A stretch of 45,400 bases of DNA from Coemansia sp. RSA 922 (GCA_027577415.1 JANBQS010000050.1:1-45400); one strand, 5' to 3'. Positions 17,763-28,477 are shown, counted from the stretch's first letter. Notes: a model not told the origin generated them from the sequence alone. Numbers and translations: made by a program.

Positions 17763-18155
17763 ATGTCTATCCCAACAGCCTTGGCTTACATGTACGATGC
17801 TGAGACAGACTGCTTCTATTGCAAGGATGAGCACATAGTAAATGCTTTAAATTATCAGAATGCCGCAGATATGATTGTTGGCACACTTGGAATAGACGTT
17901 GGGGACATTTATATTATTAAAAGTGATCAAGTTATTAGCGGAGATGCTGCGAAGGGACCAGGCATCAGGGGTTACTTTGTTGTTGTTCTAATTAAAAGGA
18001 ATAAGATGAATATGGCTAAGGGAAATGCATCTGTCAATGGTATTGATGTGAGTGATGATAATTGGATTTGGACGTACCTGAAATGGGCAGTGGCTCGCAA
18101 TGAAGCCAACACCCCTGCTGATATCTGTCTCAAGAATTTTTGTCTGTCCAATTAA
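17763..18155 (+). CDS. Small orphan protein with CKDEHIV motif
   Basis: A 130-aa protein from the ATG at 17763; a TTG nine bases upstream is not a likely start. It has no signal peptide or membrane helix. I recognise no family. The segment Y-D-A-E-T-D-C-F-Y-C-K-D-E-H-I-V resembles the C-K-[DE]-E-Q-L-V core of the two small proteins at 33119 and 34312, although here it lies near the N-terminus and the second Cys of those proteins is missing. A TATA-like box is about 110 nt upstream. Expression is likely but unproven. Confidence 0.5.
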   Translation: MSIPTALAYMYDAETDCFYCKDEHIVNALNYQNAADMIVGTLGIDVGDIYIIKSDQVISGDAAKGPGIRGYFVVVLIKRNKMNMAKGNASVNGIDVSDDNWIWTYLKWAVARNEANTPADICLKNFCLSN

Positions 18156-18284
18156 GCACTCTATACTGACGAGAGATATCCAACGGTGAATAAAAATCTT
18201 ACAAGTACCATTGTGGCGCTCTGGTGAACATAGATTTAGGTTAGCAATAGTTAGAAAACATGTTGAAAAGAAAATAAATAAAAC

Positions 18285-19838
18285 CTAGTCATCCTTGCCA
18301 AATAATGCCAGTCGCACAACGTGTCGTGCGGCTACTGTCTGCGACTCCATTGTACTAAATAAGGTTTCCATTCCATTGACATAGAACACGCCTGCAGCAG
18401 GCCCCACTTGGTCAAGGACAATTGGGGGCGGCGACTTGCGATCCAGACGAAATACCGTGGACGCATCATCTTCGTTGGCATAGCCGGCGTTGCGGGGTTC
18501 AAGTTGCGGATACGAGTGCCACTGCTGCTCATGGTGCCACTCGACAGAAGAGAATACTCGCGACAAATCCAGTGGCGCATGCGAGAATATCTTGACTAAT
18601 ACAGGACCGTCACGACACCTCTGCATGTCATGCTGTGTGAGGCAGGCCAGGATGGATAAGCAGTTGAAGGGCTCGGTCGTGTGGTATGGCGTGACAATGA
18701 GTCGTGGTAAGTCACGGCCTGGCGGAAACAAGTCGTCGCGCAATATCCCAATAGCAAATGTAACATACATGTGGACATAGTCGGCGGTAACCAGCTTGGC
18801 ATGCTGCTCGTCCAGTACTCGGATACCAGCCAATGGTAGTGGTGCAGCGATAATAACCAAGTCAAATTGCTCAGTGATCTCTACGCCGTCGCTCGACAAT
18901 AAAGTCAGTGCGTAGGGACGGTCCGAGCCTGTGGGGCTGCGCTGGATCTCGTGCACCGTCGTATTGAGATACAAGTGTGCTGGCGCACTGCTGATCATAT
19001 TGGCAAAGATCTGCCAGTTACCTCCGGCGACCGAGTAAGCCGTGTCAGACTCAGCAGCCATGGATATATGAGCGCCTATGGCGCTAATTCTATCAACATC
19101 CTGCATGTAGTTGACGCGCGTAGCCAGAGACACAACCTCGTCCAGGAATCGACGCCCGATATGTTCGCCAGTACTTTGGTAAAACTCTGCGGCGCGGTAA
19201 TAGAGCGAGGTGCGCAACAAGGGCTTGTCCTCCAAGTATTCGTCCCAAGTACTAAATATCCCAGCTGTGTGGTTGTTGAACTCGTCGTAAGACTGCATAA
19301 ACTCGTCAACTGCCGCCTGTGTGCGACGCCGCACGTAGCTCAGGTCGCCAGTACCCCGATATCGCCACAGCATGCGCACAGAGTCAAGGAGCGGCCCACT
19401 GCCCATTCGCACAACCCAGCGGTTGTCTTTGGGCTCCCACACGCCATATGAGCCCAGCGTCGACGCCTTGTTGGCCTCCATATCGACGTCGTTGGTGTGC
19501 GCAAAGGTGCATGGGTGTGAGCATAAAGATAGGTCGAACTTTATCGCCAGGTCAAGCAGTTGTTGGTTCTTGCCAATAAACATCGATGCGCCTTGCTCAA
19601 AATGGAACGTCTGGTTATTGTAAACCACGCTGCCAGAGTGAGCGCGTCCGCCTACTCTGTTGCTGCGTTCAAATATGTGGATCTCGGCTGGGTCTAGGTC
19701 CCGGGCTTGCAACTCCGCTTGGGCGTAATACGCGGCTGAAGCTCCGGCAGCGCCGGCGCCAATCACGGCAATACGCTGGGCAGAGGACAGCGCCGTTAGC
19801 GCATAGAGGTAGACGGCGGCGGGAGCTAGCAATATCAT
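18285..19838 (-). CDS. Prenylcysteine oxidase-like FAD enzyme
   Basis: A 517-aa protein from the ATG at 19838, which gives a signal peptide; the frame runs upstream to another ATG at 19943 and a TTG, but these would bury the signal. An FAD-binding V-I-G-A-G-A-A-G is at residues 25-32, with H-I-F-E-R-S-N-R-V-G-G-R-A-H-S just after. Later motifs fit the prenylcysteine lyase family: F-E-Q-G-A-S-M-F, Y-V-H-M-Y-V-T-F and L-P-R-L-I-V-T-P-Y. The enzyme oxidatively releases Cys and a prenyl aldehyde from prenylcysteine left by breakdown of prenylated proteins, in lysosome/vacuole. The C-terminus has the expected F-Y-V-N-G-M-E-T-L-F-S-T-M-E-S-Q-T motif. It is divergent from VTI1 with 213 bp between ATGs. 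Confidence 0.85.
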   Translation of the reverse strand: MILLAPAAVYLYALTALSSAQRIAVIGAGAAGASAAYYAQAELQARDLDPAEIHIFERSNRVGGRAHSGSVVYNNQTFHFEQGASMFIGKNQQLLDLAIKFDLSLCSHPCTFAHTNDVDMEANKASTLGSYGVWEPKDNRWVVRMGSGPLLDSVRMLWRYRGTGDLSYVRRRTQAAVDEFMQSYDEFNNHTAGIFSTWDEYLEDKPLLRTSLYYRAAEFYQSTGEHIGRRFLDEVVSLATRVNYMQDVDRISAIGAHISMAAESDTAYSVAGGNWQIFANMISSAPAHLYLNTTVHEIQRSPTGSDRPYALTLLSSDGVEITEQFDLVIIAAPLPLAGIRVLDEQHAKLVTADYVHMYVTFAIGILRDDLFPPGRDLPRLIVTPYHTTEPFNCLSILACLTQHDMQRCRDGPVLVKIFSHAPLDLSRVFSSVEWHHEQQWHSYPQLEPRNAGYANEDDASTVFRLDRKSPPPIVLDQVGPAAGVFYVNGMETLFSTMESQTVAARHVVRLALFGKDD

Positions 19839-20051
19839 TAGGTGTATATTGAAAAGAGTGTGTTTGGCAAGTGAGAGAGAAGGCTGTTCTGGATCCAAGA
19901 AAGCAAGCCAAATGCGATTACCCTTGTCACGCGGATCCCGCATCTTAATAGGGGCTTGGCTCAAATACTTTTTGCTTTATACATTATTCAATTTGCTTTT
20001 TTATTATATTATTTCACCACGCTATAAATTTCATTTTGATTTCTTATTCAA
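19839..20051. promoter_or_regulatory. Bidirectional promoter: prenylcysteine oxidase / VTI1
   Basis: 213 bp between divergent ATGs. AT-rich sequence near 19975-20045 (TTTTTATTATATT) sits just before the VTI1 ATG. Confidence 0.5.
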
Positions 20052-20859
20052 ATGTCGGCCGATTTATTCACCAACTACGAGAGCGAGCTAGCCGAGCTCA
20101 TTGTCACTATCCGCCAGCGCCTCGATTCGACACTTCCCGACCTAGCTGGTGACGCACGCCGCGATGAGCTCCGCACGACACAGGGCGAGCTCCGTGAAGC
20201 CGGCGAACTAGCTGGACAGATGGAAATGGAGCTCCTATCTTTACAAGGACCAACTAGGTCCCGCGCCGCGCCACGCGTACGCCAGCTAAAGGCCGAAGTA
20301 GAGCGTTTGCAGCAAGAGGCCAAGATGGCGGCCCAGGGAGTTGGCAGCTATGAGAGTAACCGCCGCGCGTTGCTCGGTGAGCAGCCCTCGGCAGACGACT
20401 TGTTGGGCGGCGATGCGGTGTTGGATGGAGATCAGCGTACTCGCTTGCTGTCCGGCAACGAGAGACTGATGCGTGGCAGTCAGCGCTTGCAACAGAGTCA
20501 TCGCATTGCTATTGATACAGAGGCAGTGGGCGCGAGTATACTTAATGACTTGAGAGCTCAAAGGGAGCAAATCGTTAATACTCGCGACTCGTTGATGCAG
20601 GCCGACTCGCATATCGACCACTCGCAACGCACGCTTCGCACAATGACACGCAGGTAAGTCCATCGGTGTATTTTGACTACATATGTATGTGTCTCTTGTA
20701 TGTGCGTGCTTGCTTACTAAATATGCTCAACTTGGTGTATGTGATGTAAAGGCTGTTTTCGTTTGTAGGCTTATGACCAACAAGATGATTACTACGGGGC
20801 TCATCGTGATAGGCGTGGCTTTGGTTATCCTCATCTTGTACATCAAGCTAACACGCTAA
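20052..20859 (+). CDS. VTI1: Vti1-type Qb-SNARE
   Basis: Two exons, 20052-20653 and 20769-20859, encode 230 aa. The N-terminal three-helix (Habc) region begins M-S-A-D-L-F-T-N-Y-E-S-E-L. The SNARE motif follows (T-R-L-L-S-G-N-E-R-L through I-D-H-S-Q-R-T-L), with the central Q-layer residue within L-R-A-Q-R-E-Q-I. Exon 2 supplies the C-terminal tail anchor (M-I-T-T-G-L-I-V-I-G-V-A-L-V-I-L-I-L-Y). The intron (115 nt, GTAAGT...TAG) must be removed, or the protein ends without its anchor. Vti1 works in Golgi, endosomal and vacuolar fusion. Exon 2 is too short to be seen without the splice. Confidence 0.9.
20654..20768 (+). other. Intron of VTI1
   Basis: The donor GTAAGT, a branch-like TTACTAAAT near 20714-20722 and a T-rich acceptor ending TTTGTAG bound 115 nt. 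Splicing joins AG and G into an Arg codon and restores the transmembrane anchor. Confidence 0.9.
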
Positions 20860-20951
20860 AGTCTTTACTTGTTTGTTATTCATACTGTTCTATATATACA
20901 TTTACTCGGCGTCGCTGCAATTATAAAAAAAATACATTAACGGAAAAGTTA

Positions 20952-21686
20952 TTACGAGAAGAATAGTATAGCGACGAAGACAATTGTTGTTAATGCCAGC
21001 CCAAGACGAGTGCTACCATAAGTAGACGCTGATCCACTGGGCTCTTCTCCGGCAATAGGACCTGCGGCAGATAGTCCAATTGGTGCAAGTGAGTACCCAG
21101 TGTGTATAGGTATTGAGCGCATCGATGTAGGGCTTTGCAATTGCTCGCCAGTAGAGTTTCTCCAAATATCTCGACAATACTTTGGCTCTACCGGGAACCA
21201 AGCCGCTAGCATAGGCGACAGACTCTGTCCGAACAGGGCCGTAAATGCAACCTGGGCCATATCCAGGCCGCGACCACCAGTGTCTACGGCCAGCACATAA
21301 GTGTACCTGACTTTTTCTCTGCCACTGCGCTTAGCCAAGGTGGCGATGGGAAGCTGTGGAAAATTTGTGGTGGCGTATTCAAAGTATGTGGCCATGGCTA
21401 CGTCTGGAAGGCCGGCGGTTTCTCCAAACTCGATGTAACTGGACAGGGGAGCTTCTACGCGAAGGCAAGTTCCGCATTCGTTGGCGACGTTCATAAGCTG
21501 TACGGCTGTGATACGACTTATATCGAGTGTAACGTAGGGAAAGCCGCAAGAGGGAGCTGATTGGGCTAGATATAATCCAAGGCTTTGATAGTCGTGCGGC
21601 GTAATGCTTTGTCGCCCAGTCATTCTGCCGCTAGATATATGAACCAGCGTGGCAAGTACTAGAAGCCAGGCGTGTGAACAGAACAT
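20952..21686 (-). CDS. GPI-anchored double-psi beta-barrel (RlpA/expansin-like) protein
   Basis: A 244-aa protein with an N-terminal signal peptide (M-F-C-S-H-A-W-L-L-V-L-A-T-L-V-H-I-S-S-G) and a C-terminal Ser-rich spacer plus hydrophobic tail (L-G-L-A-L-T-T-I-V-F-V-A-I-L-F-F-S), the layout of a GPI-anchored protein. Between them, C-G-F-P-Y-V-T-L-D-I-S-R-I, M-N-V-A-N-E-C-G-T-C-L-R-V and V-D-T-G-G-R-G-L-D-M-A-Q-V-A-F suit a double-psi beta-barrel (RlpA-like, barwin/expansin-like) fold. Such proteins bind or loosen wall polysaccharide. The catalytic Asp of the D-x-G-G-R-G-L-D-x motif appears present. It is convergent with VTI1. Function is inferred from fold. Confidence 0.7.
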   Translation of the reverse strand: MFCSHAWLLVLATLVHISSGRMTGRQSITPHDYQSLGLYLAQSAPSCGFPYVTLDISRITAVQLMNVANECGTCLRVEAPLSSYIEFGETAGLPDVAMATYFEYATTNFPQLPIATLAKRSGREKVRYTYVLAVDTGGRGLDMAQVAFTALFGQSLSPMLAAWFPVEPKYCRDIWRNSTGEQLQSPTSMRSIPIHTGYSLAPIGLSAAGPIAGEEPSGSASTYGSTRLGLALTTIVFVAILFFS

Positions 21687-22606
<920 letters not shown>

Positions 22607-22942
22607 TGTTGGAGGTTTCTTATTTGCTTTTCAAATTATTTTTTTGGCAGGCTGCGGGCGGTCTGACCAATGTTGTACTAATGTTAATGCTAGCTATAAA
22701 AAAACCCCTATTATTTGATGAAGTGCTTTTGCCAAGCCTTACTGATAGTTTCTGCCAATGCCGAGAGGCCATACTGGGCTAACCTTTGTCATGCTTCTGT
22801 CCTGCTGTGACTACCGCTGAACAATGCGGGCTTTTGATTTGCGCAATATGTGGCGGCTCATAGTAGTCGCCCGACCGCCAAGAAAAAACAACAGGAAAAA
22901 TTCCCGAACGCCATCTCCTTGGGCTAACTATTTAGCACAATG
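22607..22942. other. Convergent 3' intergenic region
   Basis: 336 bp between the AMMECR1 gene and the 3' end of the second F-box-like gene. It includes an A-run with CCCC (22699-22709). No gene or RNA seen. Confidence 0.4.
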
Positions 22943-24649
22943 CTACCAACAACTTGCTTTCACCTGTGTCGAGAGCGATGTAATCCACTCGACATCTTCC
23001 AGCCTTTCCTGGTACTCAATGTAAGCTGGTAAGCAAGATACACAATCATAGATACTATTAAAGATATTGTCTCCTCCTTTGCAGTTTATCATTAGCAAGC
23101 TTGGACATAAAATGCCCAATAATTGACCAAAATGAATGGACATTTGATAATCAGACTCATAAGAGAATACAACCACTGCTAGCTTTGAATTCGGCATGTG
23201 ATGCAGCTTGTAAAAGTGAGCTAAACTTTTGCTGTCTACTAAATGAGCTAGAGTTGCTTGTGATTCGATTGAGTCTTCGGCAGGTGCCTGTAGTTCTAAG
23301 TGCGTTAATTTGGGTGTGCACTCTAGAATGGAGATGACATCGGGAATTGATAATTTAGCTCGTGTAATTTCAAGACCAACCAAGTTTTTAGGCAGAGTAG
23401 AGTTGGTTAGGGCGCTAATCAAATTGCTCGTGTTGAAGGTGGATGTCAATTCTAACACCAAATTTTTAATGTTTGGTCCGCTATTCATGGAAAACCCTAG
23501 CAAGATTTGCTCGGCATTTGGTGCAGATTCTACATTCTCACGATGTAAAGCAATAGCTAGACTCTTTAGCTTTGGGAACTTTGGTTGCAAAGCACCATTA
23601 CCAACAGGTATAAACCTGTATTCATTAACTGGTGTTCGCAATGAAAGAGTTTCTAGTGTAAGATTATTGCCTCTAAACAAGATACCATTGTCAATGCAAA
23701 TCATATTATTGAGAGATATATGCTGGAGTGCTGGAAATGGTGCCCCATCTACCTGTAATTCGTGATCTCGTTCTGTGTAGCCTTGGTATGTCATTGACAG
23801 GCATTTGAGATTTGGGTATTGAATAAGAGCTCCATCATCAGTTTCAATGATATCCCTAACAAATGACTGGCAATTAAACGTGACATCGAGATCTGTTAAT
23901 GTGGCAGCGTTCAAGACAATCAACTGAGAAAATAGGTCAGAATCACTAGCCTCGAGATACTTTATCCTTGTTAACCCAAGCACCACTGGTAAAGTATCTA
24001 GCATATACTCATCCCCCTGTAAAGTGTAGTTAATTTCCTTTCTGTCTGTCAAAAACAAGCTTACTAGTTGACTGAATCCCGTTAATTGTGTGTGGTCTGC
24101 CTTTTTCAACCAGTCGTTTTTATTCATGTAAAAACTAGTTGCATTGGGAAATGTTTGGTTCAACACTTTCGCAAACAGTGCAGCATTTTTGTTGCACTTG
24201 AGCTTGCTTGGCATCGTGGTGATTCCATCACTCGACATGTGTAGTATGATATTGGCGACATTATAAAATTTTTTGTTGCAATGTATCTGCGAATTCAACA
24301 TATATGCTGCTTCTCCGCTTACGACTTCCGCATAGTTGACGTATATGTGGACAACCTTTGTGTGTATCTGGGCATTATTTTCAATCACAAATTCAAGTTT
24401 ATTCATATGCCTTTTGTGACCTTTAGGATAGAACCCACGTAGTCCAATGTCAAACAAAGCTATTGAGCTCAAATAGGGAATGCAACATGTTCGCCACCAT
24501 GAAGAAATGGCAGAAAATTTTGTCACATCTGTGATATCCCAGTCCCAAAAAGCCACGCAATTATAACTATAATTATGCTGTGCAATTCGTTTATTTCTAT
24601 GTGCAATACGCTTGACCAAGTGGTCTGGAAGCAAGTCCAAGTTGACCAT
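22943..24649 (-). CDS. F-box / leucine-rich-repeat-like protein (second copy)
   Basis: A 568-aa protein with a weak N-terminal F-box-like pattern (L-L-P-D-H-L-V-K-R-I-A at residues 6-16, S-S-W-W-R-T-C-C near 50) and a long irregular leucine-rich array (L-T-D-L-D-V-T-F, L-K-C-L-S-M-T-Y, L-E-T-L-S-L-R-T, L-V-G-L-E-I-T-R). It is of the same general type as the gene at 1153-2808 but strongly diverged; near-matching phrases include an F-R-G-N-(S/N)-(T)-L element (V-L-F-R-G-N-S-T-T-L versus I-L-F-R-G-N-N-L-T-L). This supports common descent. Codon choice is AT-richer than flanking housekeeping genes, suggesting a fast-evolving accessory gene. Substrate unknown. Confidence 0.65.
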   Translation of the reverse strand: MVNLDLLPDHLVKRIAHRNKRIAQHNYSYNCVAFWDWDITDVTKFSAISSWWRTCCIPYLSSIALFDIGLRGFYPKGHKRHMNKLEFVIENNAQIHTKVVHIYVNYAEVVSGEAAYMLNSQIHCNKKFYNVANIILHMSSDGITTMPSKLKCNKNAALFAKVLNQTFPNATSFYMNKNDWLKKADHTQLTGFSQLVSLFLTDRKEINYTLQGDEYMLDTLPVVLGLTRIKYLEASDSDLFSQLIVLNAATLTDLDVTFNCQSFVRDIIETDDGALIQYPNLKCLSMTYQGYTERDHELQVDGAPFPALQHISLNNMICIDNGILFRGNNLTLETLSLRTPVNEYRFIPVGNGALQPKFPKLKSLAIALHRENVESAPNAEQILLGFSMNSGPNIKNLVLELTSTFNTSNLISALTNSTLPKNLVGLEITRAKLSIPDVISILECTPKLTHLELQAPAEDSIESQATLAHLVDSKSLAHFYKLHHMPNSKLAVVVFSYESDYQMSIHFGQLLGILCPSLLMINCKGGDNIFNSIYDCVSCLPAYIEYQERLEDVEWITSLSTQVKASCW

Positions 24650-25544
24650 GCTAGTAAATAGGAAACAAACTTGATAATAGGTGGGTGGTAGACAAGTAGT
24701 ATATCCAAATATTCTAGGATAAGAAATGTATTAATTGCAAAAAAACATAAAGCGAGTTGAAGAAAAGAGTAGGGCTGTTTGATGCGAGAAAGCTCGTTTG
24801 GGTAGGTGCAGCTCCCCCTTTTTTTGGTGGGGATTTTGTACAATATTTTAAAGCACTTTCCTCAAAGGCTTTTGTTCTTTGGCTGCAAAGCAGAAAAGCG
24901 ACGGACTTTCTTTTAAGCAGTTTCAAAGAACTACATACAAAGGCGCCCCAAAATAATGTGCATTTCAAGACATGTCTGTCTCTAGTTGTATACACATTGT
25001 CTTCTGCTAATGGTTCATACACGCCTACTGGCTTTGTACGTGTTGTAAATATTGGCTTAGTTTCATAGGGTGTGTAGATATCATTTTACAGAGTGGATCC
25101 CGCTAAAGTGATTTTGATATTTGGCAAGTCACCCCAACATAATCTACTATAACGAGGTTACCGAGCCCACTGGGAGTATAGTTTATATTTAGCCACTACT
25201 TGTAAATCTTATATATCTACTATTTAGATTCCTACGTTAGTTACACCAGAATGTTGGCACGGGGGAGTGTAGGTAGCTTAGCGTCCTTGAGGGTTAAAAT
25301 GAATAGTTATACCGTCCTAAAATTTCTATGGACAGTATATAGAATAGCAAAGGCCACTCCACGGGTAGGCGTAGGCAACCAGACGAGGAAAACCATCCAC
25401 AATCACGCCAATCATTGTATGTTAGCCCATATGGTTAGAGAACGCTACAAAAAATATTTAGTGGGTTTGCATACCTTTCCATCAATTGGTCACTCAGCCT
25501 CTTTTTTTTTATATCACAACCTTTTAACCTCTATATTAATTACA
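24650..25544. promoter_or_regulatory. Long divergent intergenic: F-box-like / NSE2
   Basis: About 895 bp. It holds repeated CTTTG/CAAAG motifs around 24860-24940, including CTTTG-GCTG-CAAAG and the 10-mer TCAAAGGCTT at 24862-24871, shared with other accessory-gene promoters. The frame of NSE2 is open from 25251, but the family start is at 25545. No further gene is supported. Confidence 0.5.
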
Positions 25545-26324
25545 ATGTCGCAGAGATTTGGTCGTAGCCAGGCAGACCGTGGAGAGACGGGAAGCAGCGG
25601 GTTAGATGGTGCACAAATACAATTGCATGGACGTTTGAATTCCATCCTTAACGATGTGGACGGCGTAAAGGATGCCATTACCCTGGCAATAAATGCTTGC
25701 ACAATGACAGCACTCGATCTCGAAGAATTTGGCGAAACCACCTCGGTATCTGCAGTAGACCAATCTCTACGTCAACTACTCGATGCGCAGCACCAACTAG
25801 AGTTGGAACAAAAGCTACTGACCAAACTGTGTTCAGGTGGCGAGCACAAAGATCCCGAGGCAGAGTATATAAAGGGGTGGGAGAAGGACACGAAAAAGTA
25901 CGCAACGCTTAACGAAGCTGAGAAATACGGAAGTAACGAAGATTACCGCAAGTTTCGGCAAAATATCTGGGAAGTCAAACATGATGGACAGACTATGCCG
26001 CCGTTGTTTGGTGCTGGAGATGAGGGCAGTGACGAGGAGCTGACTATTGCTGGCGCTAAGAGTACGTTCAAGTGTCCTATAACTACTTCGTGGCTTGTTG
26101 ACCCGGTTACGAGCAAGATCTGTAATCACAGCTTTTCGAAACAGGCCATTACGGATTATCTCAGAGCGAAACATGGAGAGTGTACGTGTCCCGGAGGCGG
26201 GTGCTCGCGTAGGCTAAAGATGTCGGACTTGTATCCGGACAAAGTGTTGGAGCGCAAAACGGCCCTGCATTTGCGGAAGCTGGAGGCCGAAGAGTCTTCT
26301 GCCAGGTATACTGTAGTTCAGTAA
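25545..26324 (+). CDS. NSE2: NSE2/MMS21-type SP-RING SUMO E3 ligase
   Basis: A 259-aa protein from the ATG at 25545. The N-terminal half is helical, for docking on SMC5. The C-terminus is an SP-RING: F-K-C-P-I-T with C177, I-C-N-H-S-F with C193 and H195, E-C-T-C-P-G-G-G-C with C213/C215 and C220. These are the expected zinc ligands. Nse2 is the SUMO ligase of the SMC5/6 complex in DNA repair. The frame stays open for 98 codons upstream of the chosen ATG, with no recognisable domain. Confidence 0.9.
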   Translation: MSQRFGRSQADRGETGSSGLDGAQIQLHGRLNSILNDVDGVKDAITLAINACTMTALDLEEFGETTSVSAVDQSLRQLLDAQHQLELEQKLLTKLCSGGEHKDPEAEYIKGWEKDTKKYATLNEAEKYGSNEDYRKFRQNIWEVKHDGQTMPPLFGAGDEGSDEELTIAGAKSTFKCPITTSWLVDPVTSKICNHSFSKQAITDYLRAKHGECTCPGGGCSRRLKMSDLYPDKVLERKTALHLRKLEAEESSARYTVVQ

Positions 26325-26379
26325 AAAAAAAAGCAAATGAGCAATGTAATAGTTTAATAGCTGTATGTTGAGGCGTTGT

Positions 26380-27114
26380 CTAGATGTCGGCTTTGAAGGG
26401 ATCTAGCATCCAAAACAGGCCTACGACGATGGCACTGATGATAGAGGGGCGAACGTCCATGAGGAAGGTCAAATAGATCCACAGAGTGACGAGACCTGGG
26501 GCACGACGCATAATGCCCAGGCGTGGAGAATGCAGATTGAGGTGAATAAAGTAGCAGCCGCTAGCACACGACGCCATCAGCATGAGCAGATTAACCACGC
26601 GCATTCTGCGGTACCGGCAAGTCAAAAACACGATACAGTAAATGGCCGGTGCGGACTTTGCCATGCGCTCAAGAACCTCCATAAAGCCCACCTCGACGTT
26701 GTACTGCTGGTTAACCAGGGCTTCAAACAGACCGTAGACAGCAGTCAGGGCCACGGTATAAATAAGCGCGTCCATCCATGTCGGGATCCGTTCTTCCTCG
26801 TCCTCATATTGGAGAATGTCTTCTTCTTCGACGTCAGACCCGGTACCGTGATTCTTGTCCTTGGCATACTTGTTCATTATGCCGGATTCGCGGATAAGAC
26901 GCATCTTTTCGTTGTCGGGGATCTCGTCGATTAGATAGCGTGGCTTGCCGTCGGCGTCAAGGTTGGGTCCAGCGCGGACTATGCGCGAGGCACTCGGGTA
27001 CTCGAGTTTAGGAGCGGTGGGGTTGCCGGTAGAGCGGGGCTCGGAAGTCAGTTCTTTCAGTGACTTTATCAGTGGCACATTGTCGTCGTGCTCGTCCTCG
27101 CTAATATACACCAT
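26380..27114 (-). CDS. Conserved fungal multi-pass membrane protein
   Basis: A 244-aa protein from the ATG at 27114 (M-V-Y-I-S-E-D-E-H-D-D-N; upstream in-frame Met lies beyond a probable leader). The first 120 residues are acidic and soluble. Then come about four or five hydrophobic segments: A-L-I-Y-T-V-A-L-T-A-V-Y, A-I-Y-C-I-V-F-L-T-C, N-L-L-M-L-M-A-S-C-A, G-L-V-T-L-W-I-Y-L-T-F and I-I-S-A-I-V-V-G-L-F-W. The arrangement resembles a fungal family of unknown function that I recall as DUF7719; I cannot verify the name. It is divergent from the NAD kinase with a 205-bp shared promoter. Confidence 0.7.
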   Translation of the reverse strand: MVYISEDEHDDNVPLIKSLKELTSEPRSTGNPTAPKLEYPSASRIVRAGPNLDADGKPRYLIDEIPDNEKMRLIRESGIMNKYAKDKNHGTGSDVEEEDILQYEDEEERIPTWMDALIYTVALTAVYGLFEALVNQQYNVEVGFMEVLERMAKSAPAIYCIVFLTCRYRRMRVVNLLMLMASCASGCYFIHLNLHSPRLGIMRRAPGLVTLWIYLTFLMDVRPSIISAIVVGLFWMLDPFKADI

Positions 27115-27319
27115 TTTAGCCGCTATTTGTGAGTATAAACTGATATGGAATTTGGTGTGAGAAATGCAGAGGCGGAGGAGAGAGAAAATTATTGTCATCG
27201 ATCTCCACAAAATACGCTTATGAGTATTTTTTTCAGGCTGGAAGAGATGAGCTTCGTTACTGCTCTTTTTGCTTCACTGGCCTTGGAATTTCGCTTTTTT
27301 AAAGTTGCAACTGCAAATT
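27115..27319. promoter_or_regulatory. Bidirectional promoter: membrane protein / NAD kinase
   Basis: 205 bp between divergent ATGs. The frame of the kinase continues upstream through part of it from a TTG, but no conserved residues lie there. Confidence 0.45.
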
Positions 27320-28477
27320 ATGTTTCTCTCCTTTGCGCGACGCAGTCTCTGGGCTTCAGCGCGCAGGGGACTGGGATTCCGGACGATTGCCACGACCACA
27401 GACATTGCGACAAAGACATTACCACAGATAAACAGGCGTCAGCCGCGGCAAAGCGAGGGAGCAGAGGAGAGCTGGGTAAACAGCGAGTCAGACCAGCAGT
27501 ACTCCCTGCGATGGCAAGGCACAGGACCAAAGACGGTGCTTCTTGTCAAGAAAAGCGACTCTGCAGCGGTTGACTCGGCAATGGTCAGCATCACACGATG
27601 GCTCCACGCCACGTACCCTCAGATCAACATAGTCCTGGAGCCCCTAGTGTTTACGCAGTATGCAGGGCAGCTGCCGTTCATCCGGACGATAGCTGTGGGG
27701 GACCATTTGGAGTACTCGCGGGTGGTGGATTTTGTGATAACGCTGGGCGGGGACGGCACGTTCCTCCACGTGTCGTCGTTGTTCCAGCGCGAAGTGCCGC
27801 CAATCGTTCCGTTTTCCATGGGCACGCTGGGCTTCCTGCTGCCATTCAACGTGGCTGACTTCCAGCCCCAGCTGCGGAACGTCATTGAGGGCACGTCTAC
27901 GGTGCTGCCACGCATGCGGCTTACCTACGCCAAGCGTCTGGGCGACGGGTCGCTGGACGCGCGCGTAAATGTCACGAATGAGGCGTGTATTCATCGAGGC
28001 ACGTACCCGCATCTCACCACTATATCGTGCTACCTCAATGGCCATCTGCTTACGACGTCCGTGGGAGATGGCATTATTGTTGGTACGCCGACGGGGTCTA
28101 CGGCCTACTCGCTGTCGGCTGGCGGGCCTATTGTGCATCCGCTGGTCAGCAGCATTGTGGTGGCTCCGGTGTGTCCGCGCTCGCTGTCTTTCCGCCCCCT
28201 CATGCTGCCGTCCAGCTCTAGAGTTACTCTTTTGGTTCACCCAAAGAGCCGAGGCCGCGCTACAGCCTATATCGATGGCAGAGATTGCGGCGAGCTGAAG
28301 CATGGCGAGTGCGTGGAGATCACACAGTCGCCATATCCGCTTATGTGTGTCAATAGGGATGATCTGGCCGCTGGATGGGCTCAGGATATTAACCAGCTCC
28401 TCAAGTTCAACCGCACCTTTTCCTACCCCCACGACTCGCTGTATGGCAGCCACATACCAGACGACGACGATTACTAG
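27320..28477 (+). CDS. NAD(H) kinase, probably mitochondrial
   Basis: A 385-aa protein from the ATG at 27320. It has the NAD-kinase signature G-G-D-G-T at residues 143-147 within V-I-T-L-G-G-D-G-T-F-L-H-V, followed by P-F-S-M-G-T-L-G-F-L, N-E-A-C-I-H-R-G and G-T-P-T-G-S-T-A-Y-S-L-S-A-G-G-P. The G-G-D and N-E motifs bind and phosphorylate NAD(H) to NADP(H). The first 40 residues are rich in Arg/Ser/Ala and nearly lack acids (F-L-S-F-A-R-R-S-L-W-A-S-A-R-R), as in mitochondrial presequences, so a Pos5-like role is likely. This assignment of location is inferred. Confidence 0.9.
   Translation: MFLSFARRSLWASARRGLGFRTIATTTDIATKTLPQINRRQPRQSEGAEESWVNSESDQQYSLRWQGTGPKTVLLVKKSDSAAVDSAMVSITRWLHATYPQINIVLEPLVFTQYAGQLPFIRTIAVGDHLEYSRVVDFVITLGGDGTFLHVSSLFQREVPPIVPFSMGTLGFLLPFNVADFQPQLRNVIEGTSTVLPRMRLTYAKRLGDGSLDARVNVTNEACIHRGTYPHLTTISCYLNGHLLTTSVGDGIIVGTPTGSTAYSLSAGGPIVHPLVSSIVVAPVCPRSLSFRPLMLPSSSRVTLLVHPKSRGRATAYIDGRDCGELKHGECVEITQSPYPLMCVNRDDLAAGWAQDINQLLKFNRTFSYPHDSLYGSHIPDDDDY

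Noticed and set aside
25251..25544. 98-codon in-frame extension upstream of NSE2
   Set aside because: No conserved residues, odd composition, and the family start fits the ATG at 25545. The long open frame is noted, since an alternative N-terminus cannot be excluded.
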